A DNA stretch of 9,902 nucleotides from Dehalococcoides sp. Lineage in GTDB: Bacteria; Chloroflexota; Dehalococcoidia; Dehalococcoidales; RBG-16-60-22. The notes beneath the pieces are model-generated. The model did no database searches. It was not told the DNA's origin and saw only the letters and a list, made by a program, of their open reading frames with translations. The number at the start of each line of letters is the position of its first letter. The stretch's first letter is position 1. Location of the stretch: positions 1 through 9,902 of the forward strand of contig DAOUZD010000015.1 of the NCBI GenBank assembly GCA_030665795.1. Reading direction: 5' to 3'. Below, piece after piece: positions 6,351 to 9,902 of the stretch. The position numbers and the translations under genes are program-made.

Positions 6351-7202
6351 ATGACGAGAGAAAACATGATGGCAGAAACAATAGTCATGATTCACGGCAT
6401 GTGGGGTGGTGGGTGGAATTGGGAAAATTATCAGAAATTCTTTGAGGGGAAGGGTTATCATTGTCTTACGCCTACTTTACGTTTTCACGATGTGGATCCG
6501 AAAGCACCACCCCATCCCCAGTTAGGCACCACCAGCCTATTGGATTACGCTGAAGACCTTGAAAAAGAAATCGGGAAGCTGGACACCCTCCCCATCCTGA
6601 TGGGGCACTCCATGGGTGGGCTTCTAGCGCAAATCCTGGGCAGCCGAGGACTAGCCAAAGCTCTGGTTCTTCTTGCCCCGGCATCACCGCACGGAATTAT
6701 AGCGCTAAAACCATCGGTCATAAGAAGTTTTTGGAGCGGACTGACCAAGTGGGGCTTTTGGCGAAAACCAATGCGTCAGACTTTTGCTGAAGCGGTGTAT
6801 TCAACGATGCACTTACTGACGGCTGAAGAGCAAAAAGGACTTTTCGACAGATATGTTTACGAGTCTGGCCGGGCGGCGTGGGAAATCGGGTTCTGGTTTC
6901 TTGACCGGAAAGGAGCCGCCAAAGTTGATGCGTCAAGGGTTACTTGCCCAGTCCTAGTTATCGCCGGGGCCCAAGATAGAATAACCCCCGCTTCGGTGAC
7001 TCGAAAAGTCGCTGAGAAATATAAGGCGGTTTCAACTTACCAAGAATTAGCCAATCACGCCCATTGGCTCATCGTTGAGCCAAGTTGGCAAGAAATCACC
7101 GAGTATATCTCTGACTGGCTAAATCAGGTGTTAGCCAAAGCCGGTGAGAGTGTAACTAACAAAGAAAAGAGCAAGAGGAGGGATAAACGTGGCGCAGAGT
7201 GA
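6351..7202 (+). CDS. Alpha/beta-hydrolase fold protein
   Basis: A soluble 283-residue alpha/beta hydrolase (esterase/lipase-like; substrate unknown). The oxyanion-hole motif HGMWGG (15-20) and nucleophile elbow GHSMGG (S87) are clear. The acid is D209 in AGAQDRITP and the histidine H238 in ANHAHWLIVEP, so the catalytic triad is complete. A helical cap region (about 120-190, rich in W, F and R) lies between them. The ATG at 6351 almost coincides with the predicted transcription start; ATG at 6366 or 6369 (giving MAETIVMIHG) matches the usual family N-terminus and is a fair alternative. The charged C-terminal tail (KEKSKRRDKRG) is probably disordered. The last 14 bases overlap the following cupin gene, which suggests the two products act together. 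Confidence 0.87.
   Translation: MTRENMMAETIVMIHGMWGGGWNWENYQKFFEGKGYHCLTPTLRFHDVDPKAPPHPQLGTTSLLDYAEDLEKEIGKLDTLPILMGHSMGGLLAQILGSRGLAKALVLLAPASPHGIIALKPSVIRSFWSGLTKWGFWRKPMRQTFAEAVYSTMHLLTAEEQKGLFDRYVYESGRAAWEIGFWFLDRKGAAKVDASRVTCPVLVIAGAQDRITPASVTRKVAEKYKAVSTYQELANHAHWLIVEPSWQEITEYISDWLNQVLAKAGESVTNKEKSKRRDKRGAE
7176..7182 (+). promoter_or_regulatory. Ribosome binding site for the second cupin
   Basis: AGGAGGG, six bases before GTG 7189 and inside the end of the hydrolase gene. It favours the GTG over the internal ATG at 7228. Confidence 0.72.
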
Positions 7203-7536
7203 GCAACAAGCCAGTGCCAATCCACTTATGGCACAATCGATAAAGTTAATTGATTTAGCGGACTACCAAGAAGGTTCTGTGGTCAGCAGAACGATAGTTG
7301 ATAAGAAGACGGGAACCTTAACCCTGTTTGCTTTCGGGGAAGGGCAAGGATTAAGTGAGCATACCGCGCCGTTTGATGCTTTGGTTTATCTGCTTGATGA
7401 TAAAGCTGGGATTACCATCTCAGGTAAGACCTTCCACTTGAAGAAAGATGAAATAATTATTATGCCGGCTAATGAACCCCATGCGTTGAAAGCGATAAGG
7501 AAATTTAAGATGCTATTGGTGATGATAAAGTCTTGA
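7189..7536 (+). CDS. Small cupin-domain protein
   Basis: A 115-residue single-domain cupin. Motif 1 is GEGQGLSEHTAPFDALVYLL (51-69, H58), a variant in which the HxH pair is reduced to one histidine. Motif 2 is KKDEIIIMPANEPHAL (P93, P97, H98), typical of the cupin_2 group found in anaerobes, where function is usually unassigned. The start is GTG 7189 with a strong ribosome site; an in-frame ATG at 7228 would remove 13 poorly conserved-looking residues. It overlaps the hydrolase gene by 14 bases and is therefore probably translationally coupled to it. It is a different subtype from the cupin at 5860-6198, and the two do not look like a recent duplication. Function unknown. Confidence 0.85.
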   Translation: MAQSEQQASANPLMAQSIKLIDLADYQEGSVVSRTIVDKKTGTLTLFAFGEGQGLSEHTAPFDALVYLLDDKAGITISGKTFHLKKDEIIIMPANEPHALKAIRKFKMLLVMIKS

Positions 7537-7542
7537 AAGAAA

Positions 7543-9114
7543 CTAGGACTCCCCTTTTCCTTGAGAAAGAGGGGGGAATAAAGAGGACAAGTCTGAGAAA
7601 TAATCCTCCAGTTTTTTCTTGCCCATTCCAGCCGTGGCACTCTTAAGCAGAGACTTCGTGAATATGATTTTCTTCGGCAATTTGTAGTCAGCCAAACGTT
7701 CCTGGCAAAAAGACCTGATTTCCTGTTCGGTAGCGGTAAACCTTCTCTTCAATTTAATAATGGCGCCAACTATCTCCCCGCGCAACTTATCAGGAATACC
7801 CACCACCACTGCTTTGGCTACCTTGTAATAGCTACACAGCACCTCTTCAATATCACTGGGATAAACGTTCTGCCCTTTTAAGATGATCATATCCTTCTTC
7901 ATGCCCGAAAGAAAGAGATAGCCATCTTCATCAATGCTCCCGATATCACCGGTATAAAGCCAGCCGTTCTTTATCGCCTCGGCAGTAGCCTGAGGATTAT
8001 TATAATAGCCTTGCATTATTGGCCCTCTAACAATTATCTCACCGGGTTGACTCAGAGGTAGCTCACTGCCATTATCGTCCACTGCCTTTATCTCCCAGCC
8101 AGGCAAAGCCTTTCCTGAGGCACCAAGCTTCCTCATGCCATCTACAGGATGACAGGTAACATGAGACACCGCTTCAGTAAGTCCCCAGATATCAATAATA
8201 TCGGCACCATAATACTGCTTGAACTGCTGTATAATCTCAGCCGTCAAAGTGGCGCCACCACTGCACCACAAGCGGATGGAACTCAAATCATAATTTACCC
8301 CCTCCCGCTCGGCGATATTAATCGCTAGGGCATAGATATAAGGTACTCCCAGATATATGGTGCCCCTCTCCCTCTCAATAGTTTCTAGAAAACTGGTAAT
8401 AGACCTGCCGGTTCCCGGTACTATTACCACCGTGCTGCCTTTATAAACCGAGGTCAGTAATGCTGAGCCCAAGCCAAACATGTGATACATCGGTAAAGCA
8501 AATAACATCACGTTGTCCTTATCAGTTTGTTGAAATCCATCCGCGGATATAATTGCCTCACTGACGAGATTGTGATGTGATAAAGTCACGCCCCGGGGAC
8601 GATTAGTCGGTCCCCCAGTATAAGAAATAGTGCCTATATCATCGGGCGCCAAGGCTACCTCAACCCTTTGTGATGAACTCGTGTCCATAATCTCCCGATA
8701 GCTAGGAAATTGACCTTCATACTTGGAATCTAAGTCGATGATATGCTTAATAGAGTCAAACCGGGATAAGACTGGAACCAGCGGCCCTAGAAGATCACTT
8801 TCAGCCACCAGAACCCTTGGCTGACAGCTACCGAACAAGGAGGCTAACTCCTCAATTTTATATCTGATGTCCAGAGGAACCGCGATACCGCCAGCTTTGA
8901 TGATACCAAAGTAGACAGTAACAAATTCCGGGCTATTAGATAATAGTGTGGCCACCCGGTCACCTTTCCCCACCCCCATTTTGAGCAAAGCATTAGCAAC
9001 TTTATTTGAGGCCTCATTCAACTCGGCATAAGATACCCGGCGCTCACCAAGAACAACGGCCATCTTACCTGCATACCGGTTTACTGTCTCCTCCAGTATC
9101 AGTTTAAGGTTCAT
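7543..9114 (-). CDS. AMP-forming acyl-CoA synthetase / ligase family protein
   Basis: A 523-residue adenylate-forming enzyme (ANL superfamily), expected to activate a carboxylic or fatty acid with ATP and coenzyme A. Motifs in order: the P-loop region YTGGPTNRPRGV (165-176), which differs from the usual TSGTTGxPKGV because the lysine is arginine and the TTG is altered; LPMYHMFG (208-214); WGLTEA (310-315); YTGD (387-390); the hinge KDMIILKGQNVYPSDIEE (407-424); and C-terminal GKKKL with K499 in the place of the catalytic lysine. Start: ATG 9114 has GGAGAG seven bases upstream, and that sequence belongs to the first codons of the alternative ATG at 9129, so 9114 is preferred. The last residues (PPLSQGKGES) are encoded by a GC-rich hairpin repeat. 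The gene lies 33 bases after tRNA-Leu and converges on the cupin with a six-base gap. The acid substrate is unknown. Confidence 0.88.
   Translation of the reverse strand: MNLKLILEETVNRYAGKMAVVLGERRVSYAELNEASNKVANALLKMGVGKGDRVATLLSNSPEFVTVYFGIIKAGGIAVPLDIRYKIEELASLFGSCQPRVLVAESDLLGPLVPVLSRFDSIKHIIDLDSKYEGQFPSYREIMDTSSSQRVEVALAPDDIGTISYTGGPTNRPRGVTLSHHNLVSEAIISADGFQQTDKDNVMLFALPMYHMFGLGSALLTSVYKGSTVVIVPGTGRSITSFLETIERERGTIYLGVPYIYALAINIAEREGVNYDLSSIRLWCSGGATLTAEIIQQFKQYYGADIIDIWGLTEAVSHVTCHPVDGMRKLGASGKALPGWEIKAVDDNGSELPLSQPGEIIVRGPIMQGYYNNPQATAEAIKNGWLYTGDIGSIDEDGYLFLSGMKKDMIILKGQNVYPSDIEEVLCSYYKVAKAVVVGIPDKLRGEIVGAIIKLKRRFTATEQEIRSFCQERLADYKLPKKIIFTKSLLKSATAGMGKKKLEDYFSDLSSLFPPLSQGKGES
7551..7576. 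repeat. GC-rich imperfect hairpin at the acyl-CoA synthetase 3' end
   Basis: CCCCTTTTCC-TTGA-GAAAGAGGGG forms an imperfect stem around a TTGA loop. It lies in the last codons of the synthetase and 15 bases after the convergent cupin stop, so it could serve as a terminator for the plus-strand operon. It resembles the hairpins at 9522-9550 and 9601-9620 and is probably a degenerate member of the same repeat family. Confidence 0.45.
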
Positions 9115-9147
9115 TACCGAACTCTCCATTTACACTTTGCGTCAAGT

Positions 9148-9228
9148 GGGGAAGGGGGGACTCGAACCCCCACGTCTTGCGACACCAGATCCTAAGTCTG
9201 GCCCGTCTGCCAGTTCCGGCACTTCCCC
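9148..9228 (-). tRNA. tRNA-Leu (anticodon UAG)
   Basis: An 81-base class II tRNA on the minus strand. The acceptor arm pairs GGGGAAG (9228-9222) with CTTCCCC (9154-9148). The anticodon arm is CCAGA/TCTGG with loop CTTAGGA, which places UAG at 9194-9192 (reads CUA and probably other CUN codons). A long variable arm (TGTCGCAAGACGT, 13 bases) and the GGGGG-TTCGAGT-CCCCC T-arm are intact. No CCA is encoded. It has its own promoter with an inverted repeat, and the acyl-CoA synthetase gene follows 33 bases downstream on the same strand. Confidence 0.96.
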
Positions 9229-9267
9229 GAATACAAATGTAAATAAAGTGCCTCCTTGGCGAAAAAG

Positions 9268-9286
9268 AGTATTACCTCGTAATACT
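9268..9286. promoter_or_regulatory. Perfect 8-bp inverted repeat over the tRNA-Leu start point
   Basis: AGTATTAC-CTC-GTAATACT is a perfect palindrome with a three-base centre. It overlaps the -10 box of the tRNA promoter, and its centre coincides with the predicted +1. It could be an operator for a dimeric regulator or a hairpin at the very 5' end of the precursor. Confidence 0.5.
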
Positions 9287-9312
9287 ATAGCATTTTGACC
9301 GTCCTATCTCAA
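9284..9312 (-). promoter_or_regulatory. Promoter of tRNA-Leu
   Basis: On the minus strand TTGAGA (9312-9307), a 17-base spacer and TATAGT (9289-9284). The predicted start is near 9277, about 49 bases before the mature tRNA 5' end. Spacing is ideal and both boxes are near consensus. Confidence 0.55.
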
Positions 9313-9369
9313 GCCACCGCGGAGCGATAATTTGAACACCAAGGGGGGCAGAAGAATTAAAATAAAGGG

Positions 9370-9405
9370 AAACAAATCGAAGCTAGTTAGCTTCGATTTG
9401 TTTTT
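9370..9405 (+). terminator. Intrinsic terminator, long perfect hairpin with T-tract
   Basis: A 16-base arm AAACAAATCGAAGCTA is followed by GT and its exact complement, ending in TTTTT on the plus strand. That is a textbook intrinsic terminator for plus-strand transcription. On the minus strand the following bases (TTTCCCTTTATTTT) are less ideal but could make it bidirectional. No gene ends just before it on the plus strand, so its transcript is unknown. Confidence 0.8.
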
Positions 9406-9521
9406 AGAGTTATGTCAACTTTGCCGGTTGTTTAATCAGGGTTAGATTGAGGGGGCTTCGCACTTCTCTGATAACCATACCCTCTTTAGGTTTTTTATCA
9501 GGTACCCCCATCCCCCTTTGT

Positions 9522-9550
9522 CCCCCTTCCCCTTGATAAGGGGAAGGGGG
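9522..9550. repeat. GC-rich perfect hairpin repeat
   Basis: CCCCCTTCCCCTT, loop GAT, then AAGGGGAAGGGGG: a perfect 13-bp stem. The flanks are also purine/pyrimidine-biased (CCCCCATCCCCC before it, AACGGGG after it). It looks like an interspersed intergenic repeat rather than a terminator, because no T-tract follows. Confidence 0.65.
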
Positions 9551-9564
9551 AACGGGGTGAAGAA

Positions 9565-9581
9565 GAGAGGCTCCGCCTCTC
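9565..9581. repeat. Short hairpin next to the GC-rich repeat
   Basis: GAGAGGC-TCC-GCCTCTC, a perfect 7-bp stem with a three-base loop, 14 bases after the larger hairpin. Probably part of the same composite repeat unit. Confidence 0.5.
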
Positions 9582-9600
9582 ATAGACGCTCCTTTAATAT

Positions 9601-9620
9601 CTCTCTCTTGATAGAGGGAA
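9601..9620. repeat. Degenerate third copy of the TTGA-loop hairpin
   Basis: CTCTCTCTTGATAGAGGGAA retains the TTGAT centre and can form a six-base stem with one G-T pair. It is similar in layout to 9522-9550 and 7551-7576. Confidence 0.35.
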
Positions 9621-9677
9621 GTGGGCGGTGGGACAGGTTGCTAAAAATCACCGATATTAAGCTGGCTGATTTTATAG

Positions 9678-9683
9678 TATAAT
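9678..9683 (+). promoter_or_regulatory. -10 box of the yggS-family gene
   Basis: A perfect TATAAT in an AT-rich setting (TTTTATAGTATAATG). No convincing -35 is found at 16-18 bases; the best matches are weak. Transcription would start near 9690 and give a leader of about 72 bases. Confidence 0.5.
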
Positions 9684-9761
9684 GTGGATAAAAAGCGAGG
9701 CAAGGGAGCTTACCTGAGGGTGAATCGAGGCTTTTTTACCGCTAGTTAAGGACGGGGAGCC

Positions 9762-9902
9762 ATGACAATCAAGCAGAATGTGAGCCAAATATTAAGTGAA
9801 TTGCCTGACGGAGTCCAATTAGTTGCTGCCGCCAAAACGAGAAAACCGGAAGAAATCCTAGAGGCAATTGAAGCCGGGGCAGAAATTGTCGGCGAAAACT
9901 AC
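9762..9902 (+). CDS. yggS: YggS/PLPBP-family pyridoxal-phosphate homeostasis protein (5' part)
   Basis: The first 47 codons of a gene running off the right edge. The text VQLVAAAKTRKPEEILEAI followed by EAGAEIVGENY matches the N-terminal strand of the YggS/PROSC fold: K25 in AAKTR is the expected pyridoxal-phosphate-binding lysine, and GENY is the next conserved loop. These proteins bind PLP without known catalysis and buffer its level and amino-acid metabolism. ATG 9762 is preceded by AAGGACGGGGAG, which supplies a ribosome site. It starts a new transcription unit and is not obviously related to the catabolic genes to its left. Confidence 0.88.
   Translation, partial: MTIKQNVSQILSELPDGVQLVAAAKTRKPEEILEAIEAGAEIVGENY

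Larger units (their letters stand above)
9229..9761. other. 533-base gene-free stretch between tRNA-Leu and yggS
   Basis: No reading frame here looks like a real protein on either strand. It holds the tRNA promoter and palindrome (9268-9312), a strong terminator-type hairpin (9370-9405), a T-rich unrecognised section (about 9410-9515), a block of GC-rich hairpin repeats (9522-9620) and the promoter and leader of the yggS gene (9678-9761). Confidence 0.7.

Noticed and set aside
9407..9520. Possible insertion-sequence remnant in the T-rich part of the intergenic region
   Set aside because: No terminal inverted repeats, target duplication or transposase-like text could be found.
9522..9620. CRISPR-like repeated hairpins
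   Set aside because: The copies differ in length and sequence, and there is no regular spacer pattern.

Overview
The window looks like chromosome from an anaerobic bacterium with roughly balanced base composition. It carries an oxygen-sensitive four-subunit 2-oxoacid:ferredoxin oxidoreductase, sigma-70-like promoters, Shine-Dalgarno starts and a bacterial-type tRNA-Leu(UAG) without an encoded CCA. The gene mix and the GC-rich hairpin repeats make me think of Chloroflexota (Dehalococcoidia-like). That is an inference from general familiarity, not something the sequence proves. No transposase, integrase, CRISPR array or rRNA is visible.

Left part (53-5643, all minus strand): two tightly packed gene sets read right to left. 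The first is an Ldh2/MDH2-family hydroxyacid dehydrogenase, a small SAF-domain protein and a large UxaA-family lyase, behind a very good promoter (TTGACT-N17-TACAAT). The second, 137 bases downstream, is porG-porD-porA-porB with 4-base or similar overlaps. A dehydrogenase plus a split UxaA/SuyAB-type lyase is the arrangement known from sulfolactate degradation (ComC plus SuyAB). There the lyase releases pyruvate, which the Por complex would oxidise to acetyl-CoA, CO2 and reduced ferredoxin. Altronate-like or other hydroxyacid substrates are equally compatible with the family signatures, so the substrate is open.

Middle part (5644-7536): a small cupin gene on the minus strand appears interrupted by an in-frame TAA after 22 codons. 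It is divergent from an alpha/beta hydrolase that overlaps a second small cupin gene on the plus strand. An unexplained coding-like tail (about 5684-5839) lies between the dehydrogenase and the first cupin.

Right part (7543-9902): an AMP-forming acyl-CoA synthetase-like gene converges on the hydrolase/cupin pair and sits 33 bases downstream of the tRNA-Leu gene on the same strand. The tRNA promoter has a perfect 8-bp inverted repeat centred on its predicted start point. A 533-base gene-free stretch follows, with a strong terminator hairpin, GC-rich hairpin repeats and the promoter/leader of a YggS-family (PLP homeostasis) gene that runs off the right edge.
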